55,600 bases of DNA, taken from the NCBI GenBank assembly GCA_016125355.1, contig WGLX01000005.1, positions 1 to 55,600 of the forward strand. The letters are read 5' to 3'. Shown here in pieces: positions 1 through 9,287 of this stretch. How positions within the stretch are numbered: position 1 is the first letter of the stretch; the number at the start of each line of letters is the position of its first letter. The stretch comes from Actinomycetales bacterium (GTDB taxonomy: Bacteria > Actinomycetota > Actinomycetes > S36-B12). A program made the translations under genes and the position numbers. The notes beneath the pieces are model-generated. The model was not told where the DNA came from and ran no database searches. It saw only the letters and a list, made by a program, of their open reading frames with translations.

Positions 1-72
1 CGAGCGATCCATGACCTTGGTGACGGCCACCACAACGATGACGGAGGGGCAGGTGACGACACCGGAACTCAT
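1..72 (-). CDS. possible 5' end of a gene cut by the window edge
   Basis: Reading leftwards from an ATG at 72 gives 24 open codons to the edge. They encode a short polar start followed by a run of Val/Ile (SVIVVVAV) like an N-terminal membrane segment or buried strand. There is no clear Shine-Dalgarno and no TAnnnT box at the usual distance. The same bases also carry a 23-codon plus-strand frame (11-82), so coding is not certain. The family cannot be recognised from so few residues. The gap from 73 to 219 shows only GC-rich palindromic sequence and no recognisable gene. Confidence 0.25.
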   Translation of the reverse strand, partial: MSSGVVTCPSVIVVVAVTKVMDRS

Positions 73-219
73 GACGGCATGATCAGAACACTGACCTGAG
101 CGCGAAGAGCGAAAAGCCACCACTCAGGGGGACGTCACCCGCCCCAGCCCGAAGTCCGGCCGCGGGGCCCCGGGTCGGGATCACGCGGGGGGATGGAAGG
201 CAAGGTTCACGCGCCGTCC

Positions 220-639
220 CTACGAGGGGACGCTCAGGACGGCGTTCACGATGTGGGGCACGCTCACCGGATCGGCCATCGTCAGCGTCCCGAGGTCGGT
301 GGGCCGGAACCAGCGGAGGTCATCGTGCTCCTCCGGAGCCGCGTTCCTCGGCTCCCCCTCCCAGGACGTGACCACGAACGCATGCAGGTCCAGAACTGAG
401 TTGCTGTGGGCGAACGGGACCGGCGTCGGCTCGTGGACGGTGACCCCGAGCTCCTCGAGGCACTCACGAAGGACGGCCTCGCGCGGCGACTCACCCCGTT
501 CGACGTGACCCCCCACCAGGTCCCAGCAGTTGGGGTAGGCATGGCGATCGGGGCGGCGATGCGCAAGCAGCACGTGGCCATGGCGCACGAGGACAGCGAC
601 GGCGATCTGGATGGGGTCCGCTGCGTCGTCCACGCTCAC
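220..639 (-). CDS. NUDIX hydrolase
   Basis: A single NUDIX domain of 139 residues, expected to hydrolyse a nucleoside diphosphate linked to another group; the substrate cannot be told. The NUDIX box is complete: GGHVERGESPREAVLREC continues into LEELGV, giving the G-x5-E-x7-REU-x-EE-x-G-U pattern with the metal-binding glutamates. The N-terminus (IAVAVLVRHGHVLLAHRR) is the usual first strands. The start is GTG at 639, with TAGGCT exactly 6 nt upstream (646-651), which suggests a leaderless transcript. A second in-frame GTG follows two codons later. The gene is transcribed alone, in the same direction as acuC but separated from it by a palindromic repeat. Confidence 0.85.
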   Translation of the reverse strand: MSVDDAADPIQIAVAVLVRHGHVLLAHRRPDRHAYPNCWDLVGGHVERGESPREAVLRECLEELGVTVHEPTPVPFAHSNSVLDLHAFVVTSWEGEPRNAAPEEHDDLRWFRPTDLGTLTMADPVSVPHIVNAVLSVPS

Positions 640-677
640 CCGTTCAGCCTAGGGATACGGCCGAGACCCCTCCGGCG

Positions 678-753
678 AGCGGTTCAATTGCGCAGCAGAA
701 CCGCGAAACCGGCTCAACTCTGCAGATTTGAGCCGGGAAGCGGTTCAACTCGT
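678..753 (-). repeat. structured intergenic repeat, copy 1
   Basis: Read on the minus strand, this begins GACGAGTTGAACCGCTTCCC a few bases after the acuC stop codon. It contains a hairpin with CCGGCTCAA/TTGAGCCGG arms around TCTGCAGA, and ends with a second TTGAACCGCT in the same orientation as the first. It is about 85% identical by eye to copy 3 (22937-23013) and shares its first 20-odd bases with copy 2 (11783-11876). No U-tract follows, so it is not a classical intrinsic terminator, though its position 3' of a gene suits termination or mRNA end protection. Confidence 0.8.
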
Positions 754-759
754 CGGGGG

Positions 760-1956
760 CTAGAACCAGAGGCCGGGCTCGGCCGTGAGGCCGTAGTGCG
801 GGAAGACCGCCTCCCGCGTGGCCAGGATGGCCGCGTCGACGGAGTCCGCAGGGTCGAAGCCCTGGTCGAACGGCCGCGGCCACGGCTCCCGGCCGTCGGT
901 CATCCGGCCGGGCGCCTGCCGCCCGAGGGCCTCGAGCACGAAGGCGTGGAACGACTCCGGCACCTCGGTGTCCGGCCGGATCGGCCGCCCGGTGGCCTCC
1001 GCGATCAGGTGGGTCCAGGCCCGCGGCACGACGTTCACCCACTCGTACCCGCCACCGCCGAGGGCCAGCCACCGGCCGTCGGCGTACCGGTGCGCCCAGC
1101 GGTGCAGCGCCTCGAAGGCCATCCGCTGCCCGTCCACCGACACCAGCAGGTGCGCCAGTGGATCCTCGAAGTGCGAGTCGACGCCCTGCTGCGTGACGAG
1201 GACCTGCGGACGGAACGCCTCGAGCAGGTCCGGGACGACGCCGTGCAGCGCCCGCAGCCACCCCTGGTCGCCGGTGCCCGCCGGCAGTGCCACGTTGACC
1301 GCGGAGCCGACGGCCCCGGGCCCGCCGATATCCCCCGGCCAACCGCTGCCCGGGAACAGTGAGGCCGGGCTCTCGTGGATGGAGATCGTGAGCACCCGAG
1401 GGTCGTCCCAGAAGATGGCCTGGACGCCGTCTCCGTGGTGTACGTCCACATCGACGTACGCCACGCGCTCGACACCCTGGTCGAGCAGCCAGGCGATGGC
1501 CACCGCGATGTCGTTGTAGACGCAGAAGCCCTCCGCCGCGCCCGGCAGGGCGTGATGCAGCCCGCCCGCGAGGTTGACCGCGTGCTGCACCTCCCCCGAA
1601 TGGATGGCTCGCGCGCCCAGGAGACTGGCTCCGGCCACCCGGGAGGCGGCTCGATGCATGTCCGGGAACACCGGATCGTCGTCGGTGCCCAGGCCGCGCG
1701 CGGCGTCGTAGAAGTGCGGATCGGACGAGGCACGTCGCACCGCTTCGACATAGCCGGCCTCGTGGACGCGCAGGATCGCGGCCTCGTCGGCAGGCTCGAC
1801 CGGCGTCAGCAGGCTGACGTGACCCGGCGCGAACAGCCCGAACTCGGCGGCGAGGCGCATGGCCAACTGCACGCGCACGGGGGCCAGCGGGTGGCCGGGC
1901 CCGAAGTCGTACTCCGCGAGCCGGTCGTCCCAGACCACGCCGACGCTGTCGCTCAT
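760..1956 (-). CDS. acuC: AcuC-type histone deacetylase family protein
   Basis: Zinc-dependent deacetylase of the histone-deacetylase superfamily, 398 residues, the usual AcuC length. In AcuC this fold deacetylates acetyl-CoA synthetase; that role here is inferred from the family. The active site is visible: the His-His pair in AGGLHHA (about 134-135) and the zinc site DVDVHHGDG (about 169-176), followed by LALGGGGYEW, which positions the catalytic tyrosine. The ATG overlaps the proC stop (TGATG), so translation is probably coupled. It is the last gene of the TetR-proline dehydrogenase-proC-acuC run and is followed directly by repeat copy 1. Confidence 0.88.
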   Translation of the reverse strand: MSDSVGVVWDDRLAEYDFGPGHPLAPVRVQLAMRLAAEFGLFAPGHVSLLTPVEPADEAAILRVHEAGYVEAVRRASSDPHFYDAARGLGTDDDPVFPDMHRAASRVAGASLLGARAIHSGEVQHAVNLAGGLHHALPGAAEGFCVYNDIAVAIAWLLDQGVERVAYVDVDVHHGDGVQAIFWDDPRVLTISIHESPASLFPGSGWPGDIGGPGAVGSAVNVALPAGTGDQGWLRALHGVVPDLLEAFRPQVLVTQQGVDSHFEDPLAHLLVSVDGQRMAFEALHRWAHRYADGRWLALGGGGYEWVNVVPRAWTHLIAEATGRPIRPDTEVPESFHAFVLEALGRQAPGRMTDGREPWPRPFDQGFDPADSVDAAILATREAVFPHYGLTAEPGLWF

Positions 1957-2762
1957 CAGGCGCCCGCCGACAGCTCGCGGCTGCGGTCGCGCGCCGCGGT
2001 CAACGCGGCCCCGACCGACTCCCGAACGCCCAGCTCCTCCAGCCGGGCGATCGCCGCCGCCGTCGTCCCATTGGGCGAGGTCACCTTGCGGCGCAGCTCC
2101 TCGGGGTGCTCCCCCGACGTCTCCATGAGCGTCGCCGCTCCGAGGATGGTGTGCGTCACCATGTGGGTCGCCGCCGCCTCGTCCAGCCCGAGCTCGACAC
2201 CGGCCGCGATCATCGCCTCAGCGAGGTAGAACACATAGGCGGGACCGCTGCCCGAGACCGCGGTGACCGCGTCCTGCAGCGACTCGGGTACGACGACGAC
2301 CTGTCCCACGGACGACATCAGGCTCTCGGCCAGTGCGAGCGCCTCGTCCGAGCACCGGTTGCCGCCGGAGATGCCCGTGACGCCGCGGTCGACACGCGCC
2401 GGGGTGTTCGGCATGGCGCGCACGACGTGCACGTCAGGTCCGACGGCCTCCTCGATCGTCTGCGTGCGGATGCCGGCGGCGATGGAGATCACGACGGTGC
2501 CCGGCTCGATCGACGGGCCCACGTCCGACAGCAGGGCGGGGATGTCCTGCGGCTTCACCACAAGCACCACCACCTGCGCGCCGCGAACGGCGTCCAGGGG
2601 ATCGGCGATCTCGACGCCGAGTTCATCCCGGGGCTGCTGCGCCCGGTCCTCGCGCTTCTCGGCGACAACGACCGCCGGCCGCGGGGTCACGTACCGCAGG
2701 AATCCACCGGCGAGCGTCTCGCCCATCACGCCACCGCCGAGCACCGCGATTCGAGCCGTCAT
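1956..2762 (-). CDS. proC: pyrroline-5-carboxylate reductase
   Basis: NADPH-dependent reduction of pyrroline-5-carboxylate to proline, the last step of proline synthesis. The N-terminus ARIAVLGGGVMGETLAGG is the Rossmann dinucleotide motif. The C-terminal dimer domain contains AVTAVSGSGPAYVFYLAEAM and the late motif LRRKVTSPNGTTAAA, both diagnostic of ProC. The start is ATG at 2762, giving 268 residues, normal for the family; an upstream in-frame ATG at 2810 adds a non-conserved Arg/Gly stretch and was not used. It lies 63 bp downstream of the proline dehydrogenase gene, so an oxidising and a reducing proline enzyme share one operon. Confidence 0.93.
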   Translation of the reverse strand: MTARIAVLGGGVMGETLAGGFLRYVTPRPAVVVAEKREDRAQQPRDELGVEIADPLDAVRGAQVVVLVVKPQDIPALLSDVGPSIEPGTVVISIAAGIRTQTIEEAVGPDVHVVRAMPNTPARVDRGVTGISGGNRCSDEALALAESLMSSVGQVVVVPESLQDAVTAVSGSGPAYVFYLAEAMIAAGVELGLDEAAATHMVTHTILGAATLMETSGEHPEELRRKVTSPNGTTAAAIARLEELGVRESVGAALTAARDRSRELSAGA

Positions 2763-2825
2763 GACCTGTCCCGTCCTCCCTGGGCGATCACGCCCCGTTC
2801 CCGGCCGCACCCGCGGCGGTGGTGC

Positions 2826-3728
2826 CTACCCCGGAAGCAGCGACCGCAGTGCACCACCGATGGTGCTCGACTGCTCGGCCAAGCCTCCCACGAGCCGCTC
2901 GAACCATTGCGGACCGTACGGAATGTAGATGCGCACGCGCTCGCCATCGGCGAGCAGGCGTTCCTGCGCGGCCTCCTGCCGACCGAGGAAGAAGGCGAAC
3001 TCATAGGTGTGCGGGGGGCGCTGGTAGCGGCGCGCGAGGGACGTGACCATGTCGAGCAGGCGTGGATCGTGGGTCGCGAACGAGTGGTCCCCCGTTCCGC
3101 TCAGCAGCCGCTTCGCGCACCGCACGTATGCCTTGTCGATCTCGATGGGCTGCTGCAGGTCCTCGGCGGCACCGCGCCGACCGCCCTTCACCAGCCGCAC
3201 GCGGCGATCGGCGAGTCGCGTGCACTCGGCCTCCGCCTGGCGATGGGCGGAGGCGATGGTGACCCCGGCGTCGAGCCCCCGCTCTCCCAGCTCGTCGAGC
3301 AGCCGGATCGACCTGTCGGGGTCGGTCCGCGAGCCGATCATCACGGCGACGTGACGCTCACCGGCTATGCGCACGAGCGTCTCGAGTCTGCGGAGCGCCG
3401 CCTGCGGATCGTCCAATGCGCACATCGTGTCCGGGAAGACGGCGATCTCGCACACCCCGGCCAGCCCCGCGTCGGCGATCTCCCGGACGAGATCCGCGTA
3501 CTCGCCGGCCAGCTCCTCGGCCTGCTCCTCGGACTCCACGCGCGGAGCAGCCCGCTCGAGGGAGACGACGTAGCCCAGATCCGCGAGGCGGTCGGCGACC
3601 GCCAGGGCATCCGCCGCAGTGTCGCCGCCCATGACCCGCTTGATGACCTCGCGGGCCACCGGCGTTCGACTGATCAGCGGCCCGAGCGACTCGTTGCGGG
3701 CCACGGCAGACAGGGCTTCCCGGATCAC
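2826..3728 (-). CDS. proline dehydrogenase
   Basis: FAD-dependent oxidation of proline to pyrroline-5-carboxylate, 300 residues, the short monofunctional PRODH form without a P5C dehydrogenase domain. The TIM-barrel pattern is present: VSLERAAPRVES near the start, IVVFPD-like strands, LVKGGRRG (about 190) and the C-terminal YEFAFFLGR and RVRIYIPYGPQW motifs that bind FAD and proline. The GTG start at 3728 overlaps the stop of the TetR gene (GTGA). Its neighbours suggest the TetR regulates the proline genes. No P5C dehydrogenase gene lies in this window. Confidence 0.88.
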   Translation of the reverse strand: MIREALSAVARNESLGPLISRTPVAREVIKRVMGGDTAADALAVADRLADLGYVVSLERAAPRVESEEQAEELAGEYADLVREIADAGLAGVCEIAVFPDTMCALDDPQAALRRLETLVRIAGERHVAVMIGSRTDPDRSIRLLDELGERGLDAGVTIASAHRQAEAECTRLADRRVRLVKGGRRGAAEDLQQPIEIDKAYVRCAKRLLSGTGDHSFATHDPRLLDMVTSLARRYQRPPHTYEFAFFLGRQEAAQERLLADGERVRIYIPYGPQWFERLVGGLAEQSSTIGGALRSLLPG

Positions 3729-4372
3729 TCCGTACCCGGCCTCCGCGTGGGATCGAGCAGGGCCTGGATCGACGGGGCGACGATCGCGACGACCTCGTCG
3801 TCGCTCGCGGACGCCAAGGGCTCCACCCGCAGCAGGTACTTCGTCGCGGCGATGCCGACGAGGTAGGAGGAGATCACGGCTGCGCGCATGCGGGCATCGG
3901 GGACGCCCAAGGCCTCGAGGACGCGGTCGACGACGGCCACGGACAGGTAGTCGGCGACGAAGCGCAACTGGTCGAAGGACGGCGACTCGCCGGGCATCGT
4001 TCGACGGAAGGCCGCTGCGGAGGCTGTCATGCCCGACTCGGAGCGCAGGACCTTGGCCAGGTCGGAGCGGACCTGCTCGTCGCCCATCAGCGTGAGCACC
4101 ATGCGGACCAGCCGCTCCCCCATGCCGTCGAGTCCGGGGGCCACCAGCTCAGGAACAGCAGCCGAGGGGTCGAAGGGCAGTCGCAGGGCCGCCGCGAGCA
4201 GCCGCTCCTTGTTGCGGTACAGCGACGTGACCACGCCCGGCGCGACCCCGGCCGCGGCCGCGACCGACTTGACGGTCGTGCCCGCATACCCGCGGGAGGC
4301 GAACGCGAGGCGGGCCGCCTGCAGGACGGCACCCGCCGCGTCCTGCGGACTCACCGACGGCACGTTGACCAC
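3725..4372 (-). CDS. TetR/AcrR family transcriptional regulator
   Basis: 215 residues with an N-terminal helix-turn-helix (about 25-55: ASRGYAGTTVKSVAAAAGVA then VVTSLYRNKERLLAAAL), followed by an all-helical ligand-binding domain (about 70-205). The GTG start at 4372 has TAGTCT 6 nt upstream (4379-4384); this -10 box overlaps the TAG stop of the preceding isomerase gene. It is the first gene of a run with proline dehydrogenase, proC and acuC, so local control of that run is a reasonable inference. The inducer is unknown, and I found no clear palindrome in the 9-nt gap upstream. Confidence 0.85.
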   Translation of the reverse strand: MVNVPSVSPQDAAGAVLQAARLAFASRGYAGTTVKSVAAAAGVAPGVVTSLYRNKERLLAAALRLPFDPSAAVPELVAPGLDGMGERLVRMVLTLMGDEQVRSDLAKVLRSESGMTASAAAFRRTMPGESPSFDQLRFVADYLSVAVVDRVLEALGVPDARMRAAVISSYLVGIAATKYLLRVEPLASASDDEVVAIVAPSIQALLDPTRRPGTE

Positions 4373-4381
4373 GACTCCAGA

Positions 4382-5188
4382 CTAGGACGCCGACGCCCCG
4401 GTGGCGGGCTGCTGACCGAGGTGCAGGCGGGCGAAGGCCAGGGTCTCGGCGAGATCGGCCATGCGCGCCGCCCGATCGACGGCGCCACGGGTGCTCACCT
4501 CGGCGATCACCGTGCCGTCGAACCCGCGGCCGGCAAGCAGGGTGAGCAACTCGGCGACCGGCTGGCCACCGCGGCCCGGAACGAGGTGCTCGTCCCGCGG
4601 CGAGTCCGTGCCGTCGGCGAGGTGGACGTGCGCCAGCCGATCCCCCAGGTCGTAGGCCATCTCGAGCGCGTCGCTCCGCGAGACCGCAGTGTGGCTGAGG
4701 TCCAGCGTGGTGTGGACGTAGTCGTCGTTGCGGACGTCCCAGTCCGGGGAGTACGCGGCCACCGAGCCGCGACCGGCGCGCCACGGGAACATGTTCTCCA
4801 CGGCGAACCGCACGTCGGTCTCGGATGTCATGCGATGCAGTCCCGACACGAACTCCTTGGCGTAGTCGCGCTGCCAGCGGAACGGCGGATGCACCACGAC
4901 CGTCGGCGACCCGAGATGCTCAGCGGCCTGCTGGGCGCGGCGCAGCTTCCCCCATGGATCGGTGCCCCACACCCGCTGGGTGATGAGGAGGCACGGTGCG
5001 TGGATGGACAGGATCGGGACCTCGTAGTGGTCGCGGAGGGCCTTGAGGGCTTCCGGATCCTGGCTGGTCGCATCCGTGCCCACCATGACCTCGACGCCGT
5101 CGTAACCCAGCGCCCCCGCCAGCTCGAAGGCGGCCGCCGTCGTCTCCGGGTAGACGGAGGAGGTGGAGAGGCCGACCTTCACGGTCAT
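4382..5188 (-). CDS. sugar phosphate isomerase/epimerase family TIM barrel protein
   Basis: Xylose-isomerase-like TIM barrel (AP endonuclease 2 superfamily), 268 residues. Visible elements are [59 protein letters not shown] and VIAEVSTRG, which supply the metal-binding His/Glu/Asp set. The substrate is unknown. The ATG start overlaps the stop of the P-type ATPase gene (ATGA), so the two are translationally coupled. In mycobacteria a homologue also sits between ppx1 and proC, so this is a conserved neighbourhood rather than a recent arrangement. Confidence 0.8.
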   Translation of the reverse strand: MTVKVGLSTSSVYPETTAAAFELAGALGYDGVEVMVGTDATSQDPEALKALRDHYEVPILSIHAPCLLITQRVWGTDPWGKLRRAQQAAEHLGSPTVVVHPPFRWQRDYAKEFVSGLHRMTSETDVRFAVENMFPWRAGRGSVAAYSPDWDVRNDDYVHTTLDLSHTAVSRSDALEMAYDLGDRLAHVHLADGTDSPRDEHLVPGRGGQPVAELLTLLAGRGFDGTVIAEVSTRGAVDRAARMADLAETLAFARLHLGQQPATGASAS

Positions 5189-7521
5189 CTCGGGGGCCGC
5201 CGGTACCGGTCGGTGATCAGGGCGGCCACCCACACGAGCACGCCACCGACCAGGCCGGTGACGACCGCCACGACCGAGTACCGCTCCGGCGCCAGCGAGA
5301 GGGCGAAGAAGGTCGACAGCCAGGGGATGAACAGCACGCCGCAGAAGGCCACCACCATCGAGGCGACGATGCCGATCCTGATCAGGTTGAGCGGGCGCGC
5401 CGACTGCAGCAGCACGCTCGTCGCCACGATGAACAGGGTCACCGTCGCGGCGGACTGCGCACTGGACAGCGGTTCCCCGACCGCGAGGGCGACGTTGTAG
5501 CTCGTCAGTGCCGACGCAGCGCAGATGACACCGGACGGGATCGCGAAGAGCAGCACCCGCCTGAGGAATCCCGGACGGAACCGCTCGGTGTTCGGCATCA
5601 GCGCCAGGAAGAACCCCGGGATGCCGATGGTCAGGGCGCCGATCACGGTCAGGTGCCTCGGAAGGAAGGGGAACGCGACCGCGAACAGTCCGGTGAACAG
5701 CGAGAAGATCACCGCGTAGCTGGTCTTGGTGAGGAAGACGTCCGACACCCGCTCGATGTTGCCGAGCACCCGACGGCCCTCGGCCACCACGCTCGGCATC
5801 ACCGACCACTTGTTGTCGAGCAGCACGAGCTGGGCGACCGCCCGGGTGGCTCCGGAGCCGGAGCCCATGGCGATCCCGAGATCGGCGTTCTTCAGCGCCA
5901 GCACGTCGTTGACGCCATCACCGGTCATCGCGACTGTCGACTCGCGATGGTGCAGGGCGTCCACCATCCCCTGCTTCTGGGTCGGGGTGACCCGTCCGAA
6001 GACGGACGCCTCGCCCATGACGGTCGCGAGCTCGTCGACATTGTCGGGCAGGCTCCGGGCGTCCACCGGACGGTCGGCGCCGGGCACCCCGGCCTGTGCC
6101 GCGATCGCTCCGACGGTGGCCGCGTTGTCGCCGGAGATCACCTTGACGGTGACGTCCTGCTCGAGGAAGTACGCGACCGTCTCGGCGGCATCGGAGCGCA
6201 GTTGCTGGCTGATGACGACCAGCGCCACGGGCTGGACCGGGGGCAGTGCCGCATCGGCGTCCGGAAGGGTGTCGGCGCCGGCCAGCACGAGCACCCGGGA
6301 GCCGTCTGCTGAGAGCGACTCCGCCCGGCCGAGCAGGTCCGCATCCTGCGGAAGCACGAACTCAGGGGCGCCGAGCACCCACACACCATGGTCGGCGAAC
6401 GCGACGGCCGACCACTTGCGGGCACTGGAGAACGGCACCGTGCCGGAGACTGTCCACGTCGGATCGGGGTAGGCGTCCGCGATGGCCTGCACCGTCGGGT
6501 TGGGGCTCGGCTCACTCGTCGCGACGGCTCCGAGGAGGGCGGTCAGGTCGGGCACATCGGCCAGCGGCACCAGGTCGCGCAGGTGCATCCCCGGCTCGGT
6601 GAGGGTGCCGGTCTTGTCCACGCAGATCGTGTCCACGCGGGCCAGCACCTCGACGGCCGGCATGTCCTGGACGAGCACGCGTTTCTGCGCGAGCCGGATG
6701 ACGGACACGGCCATGGCGATGGAGGTCAGCAGGACCAGTCCCTCGGGGACCATCGTGATGATGCCGGCGATGGTGCCTCGGATGGCCTCGTCGACCGGCA
6801 GGTTGGCGCGCACCAGCTGCGACCAGATGAGCAGGAGCCCGACCGGCACGAGCAGGAACGAGATACCGCGGATGAAGCCGTTGATGGCATCGCGCAGCTC
6901 GGAGTTCGTCAGGTGGAATCGGCGGGCCTCCTCCGTCAGGCCGGCCGCGAAAGAGTCGCGGCCCACCCGCGTCGCCTGGTACACGCCACCGCCGGCGACC
7001 ACGAACGACCCCGACATGGCCGCGTCGCCCGGGGCCTTGTCGACCGGGTCCGCCTCGCCGGTGAGCAGGCTCTCGTCGATCTCCAGGCCCTCGGAGGAGA
7101 GCACGACGCCATCGACCACCAGCTGGTCCCCCGTGCGCAGCACGATGACGTCGCCGAGGACCACATCATCCGTCGCGATCTCGGCATCCACGCCATCGCG
7201 ACGCACGAGCGGGCGCGCCTCGCCGAGCACGGCGAGCTTCGCGAGGGTCCGGGCCGCGCGGTACTCCTGGATGATGCCGATGGCGGTGTTGGCCACGATC
7301 ACGAAGCCGAACAGCGAGTCCTGGAACGGCGCGACGATGAGCATGATCACCCAGAGGCTGCCGACCAGGCCGTTGAACCACGTGAACGTGTTCGCCTTGA
7401 CGATGTCGCCCAGGCTGCGGCTGCGCGCCTCCGGCGCGGCGTTGACCTCGCCCCTCGAGATCCGCTCAGCGACCTGGGCCGACGTCAGGCCCAGGTCCGG
7501 ATCAACCCTCGTCGCGTCCAA
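5185..7521 (-). CDS. ctpE: P-type cation-transporting ATPase, CtpE-like
   Basis: Membrane cation pump of about 778 residues. The phosphorylation motif DKTGTLTE is preceded by [13 protein letters not shown]. The actuator motif is LLTGEAD. The hinge is [17 protein letters not shown] followed by [15 protein letters not shown]. About ten hydrophobic segments flank these, including [20 protein letters not shown]. Overall order and motifs resemble mycobacterial CtpE, implicated in calcium uptake; the ion here is inferred. The best start is a TTG at 7521 inside the 3' end of the ppx gene (about 20-nt overlap); the open frame runs further upstream but only as a shadow of ppx. Start confidence is moderate. 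Confidence 0.85.
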   Translation of the reverse strand: MDATRVDPDLGLTSAQVAERISRGEVNAAPEARSRSLGDIVKANTFTWFNGLVGSLWVIMLIVAPFQDSLFGFVIVANTAIGIIQEYRAARTLAKLAVLGEARPLVRRDGVDAEIATDDVVLGDVIVLRTGDQLVVDGVVLSSEGLEIDESLLTGEADPVDKAPGDAAMSGSFVVAGGGVYQATRVGRDSFAAGLTEEARRFHLTNSELRDAINGFIRGISFLLVPVGLLLIWSQLVRANLPVDEAIRGTIAGIITMVPEGLVLLTSIAMAVSVIRLAQKRVLVQDMPAVEVLARVDTICVDKTGTLTEPGMHLRDLVPLADVPDLTALLGAVATSEPSPNPTVQAIADAYPDPTWTVSGTVPFSSARKWSAVAFADHGVWVLGAPEFVLPQDADLLGRAESLSADGSRVLVLAGADTLPDADAALPPVQPVALVVISQQLRSDAAETVAYFLEQDVTVKVISGDNAATVGAIAAQAGVPGADRPVDARSLPDNVDELATVMGEASVFGRVTPTQKQGMVDALHHRESTVAMTGDGVNDVLALKNADLGIAMGSGSGATRAVAQLVLLDNKWSVMPSVVAEGRRVLGNIERVSDVFLTKTSYAVIFSLFTGLFAVAFPFLPRHLTVIGALTIGIPGFFLALMPNTERFRPGFLRRVLLFAIPSGVICAASALTSYNVALAVGEPLSSAQSAATVTLFIVATSVLLQSARPLNLIRIGIVASMVVAFCGVLFIPWLSTFFALSLAPERYSVVAVVTGLVGGVLVWVAALITDRYRRPPR

Positions 7522-8440
7522 AGCCGTCCATCCGGTTGAGGATGATGCCCTCCCGCAGCGCCCAGGGGCACACCACCAGCTCGTCGACCTCGAGCAGGTC
7601 CATGGCCGCCTCGGCGACGGTGGCACCGGCGACCATCTGCTCCGAGCGCCCCTCGGACACGCCGGGGATCTTGCCGCGCTGGGCGGCCGACATGCCCGCA
7701 AGCCGCGGCACGAGCGCCCGCACGTCCTCGGCCCGCAGCACCCGCCTCACATGAATACCTTCGCTCGACGGGGCCGCTCCCGCGATTCGGGCCAGCTGCT
7801 TGAACGTCTTGGATGTGGCGACGGCCATCCTCGGCTCACCCACGCGGCGCAGCCTCCCGGCCACCTGGGCGATCGAGGCTCGTGCGTACTTGCGCAGTTC
7901 CCGGATCGACTCGGGGCTCGGCGGGTCCTCGCGGCAGAAGTCCCGCGTGAGCCGACCTGCCCCCAGGGGGACCGATACCGCGACGTCCGGCTCCTCGTCG
8001 GCCCCGGATGCCAGCTCGAGGGATCCGCCGCCGATGTCGAGCACGAGCAGTCGGCCGCTCGACCAGCCGAACCAGCGTCGCACCGCCAGAAAAGTCATCC
8101 GTGCCTCGTCCTCGCCCGAGAGGACCTCGATCGTCAGGCCCGTCTCCCCGCGAACCCGGTCGATCACCTCCTCGCCGTTGGTGGCCTCCCGGATCGCCGA
8201 CGTCGCGAACGACATGATCTCGGTGGCCCCCATGTCCTCGGCCAGCTGCTGGCCGCGGGCGATGAAGTCGATGAGCTTGTCGACGGCCCCGATGGCGACG
8301 CTGCCGTCATCGGCCAGGTGCTCCGACAGGCGCAGGGGCATCTTGAGCTTGGACGCCGGGATCGGTGCCGCGCCGTAGTGGGCGTCGACCAGCAGCAGAT
8401 GCACGGTGTTCGAGCCGAGGTCCAGCACTCCGAGTCGCAC
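7502..8440 (-). CDS. ppx: Ppx/GppA family exopolyphosphatase/pppGpp phosphohydrolase
   Basis: ASKHA-fold phosphatase of 312 residues, matching the short actinobacterial Ppx1 form. It opens with MRLGVLDLGSNTVHLLLVD (phosphate 1 motif), then SATSAIREA-like FATSAIREATN, VLSGEDEARMTF and the phosphate 2 motif LVLDIGGGSLEL. It probably releases phosphate from polyphosphate or acts on pppGpp; sequence alone does not separate these. The GTG start at 8440 has TAGTTT 6 nt upstream (8447-8452), a leaderless signature. It is the promoter-proximal gene of the minus-strand run continuing into ctpE. Confidence 0.87.
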   Translation of the reverse strand: MRLGVLDLGSNTVHLLLVDAHYGAAPIPASKLKMPLRLSEHLADDGSVAIGAVDKLIDFIARGQQLAEDMGATEIMSFATSAIREATNGEEVIDRVRGETGLTIEVLSGEDEARMTFLAVRRWFGWSSGRLLVLDIGGGSLELASGADEEPDVAVSVPLGAGRLTRDFCREDPPSPESIRELRKYARASIAQVAGRLRRVGEPRMAVATSKTFKQLARIAGAAPSSEGIHVRRVLRAEDVRALVPRLAGMSAAQRGKIPGVSEGRSEQMVAGATVAEAAMDLLEVDELVVCPWALREGIILNRMDGFGRDEG

Positions 8441-8526
8441 AGACCGAAACTATCGGGCCCGGGACGCGACCGGCAGGGTGGACTGCGCATCACCGGGCAG
8501 TCCGTCCAAGTGCGTAGGCTGCGGCC
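8441..8526. promoter_or_regulatory. divergent leaderless promoters of ppx and the radA operon
   Basis: Two -10 boxes face away from each other: TAGTTT (minus, 8447-8452) 6 nt before the ppx GTG, and TAGGCT (plus, 8515-8520) 6 nt before the ATG of the Cys-rich gene. No Shine-Dalgarno precedes either start. Confidence 0.65.
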
Positions 8527-9285
8527 ATGCCTGAGGTGACCGGTGACTTCGCCCGCCAGTGGGTCGAGTTCGTGGACCCCGCGAACCCGGAACACCTCAT
8601 CAAGGCCGACCTCACCTGGTTGACGTCGCGCTGGAACTGCATCTACGGCCGGGGCTGCCGCGGCATCGACGCCACCCGGCCCGATGCGGGGTGCTGCGTC
8701 CACGGCGCCCACTTCTCGGAGAAGAAGGACCGCAAGCGCGTCGCAGCCTGGGTGGACAGGCTCACCCCGGAGCAGTGGCAGCACCACGGGACCGGCCACA
8801 AGAAGGGGTGGACCGAGAAGGAGGACGGCGAGGAGAAGACCCGCGTCGTCAAGGGGGCCTGCATCTTCCACAACGACGAGGACTTCCCGGGTGGCGCCGG
8901 CTGTGCCCTCCACCACCTCGCGCTCGCCGAGGGGGTCTCCTTCATCGAGACCAAGCCCGACGTCTGCTGGCAGCTCCCTCTGCGGCGGTCCTACGAGAAC
9001 CGGACCATCGAGGATGGCAGGGAGTACCTCGTCATCGTGCTGGGCGAGTACCGGCGGGCCGACTGGGGTCCCGGCGGCCATGACTTCCCCTGGTACTGCA
9101 GCGCCAACACCGAGGCCCACCAGGCGGACGTGCCGGTCTACGTCGGCAACCGCGACGAGATCGTCGAGCTGATCGGCACGGCCGCGTACGAGGAGCTGGC
9201 CGAACTGTGCCGGGTCCGCGAGGAGGCCCTCACGACCGGCCGGTACGACCTCGGTCTGCTGCCGCACCCGGCGGACCCGAGGTAG
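8527..9285 (+). CDS. conserved Cys-rich protein encoded upstream of radA
   Basis: 252 residues, no signal peptide or membrane segment. Eight or more cysteines are arranged in clusters: CIYGRGCRG, AGCCVHGAHF, GACIFHN, GAGCALHHLA and PDVCWQLPL, a pattern that suggests a bound metal or Fe-S centre; it loosely resembles DUF3109/YkgJ-type proteins. Function is unknown. The start is ATG with TAGGCT 6 nt upstream. It ends 2 nt before the radA ATG, so it heads the transcript that includes radA and disA, which hints at a link with DNA repair or c-di-AMP signalling. That link is inference from position only. Confidence 0.72.
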   Translation: MPEVTGDFARQWVEFVDPANPEHLIKADLTWLTSRWNCIYGRGCRGIDATRPDAGCCVHGAHFSEKKDRKRVAAWVDRLTPEQWQHHGTGHKKGWTEKEDGEEKTRVVKGACIFHNDEDFPGGAGCALHHLALAEGVSFIETKPDVCWQLPLRRSYENRTIEDGREYLVIVLGEYRRADWGPGGHDFPWYCSANTEAHQADVPVYVGNRDEIVELIGTAAYEELAELCRVREEALTTGRYDLGLLPHPADPR

Positions 9286-9287
9286 CC

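Noticed and set aside
11-82. Plus-strand 23-codon frame at the left edge
   Set aside because: Thr-rich low-complexity product with no ribosome site; the opposite strand gives a more protein-like start, itself only weakly supported.
7522-7701. 60-residue N-terminal extension of the P-type ATPase frame
   Set aside because: It lies within ppx, is Arg/Pro/Ser-rich like a shadow frame, and has no family similarity.
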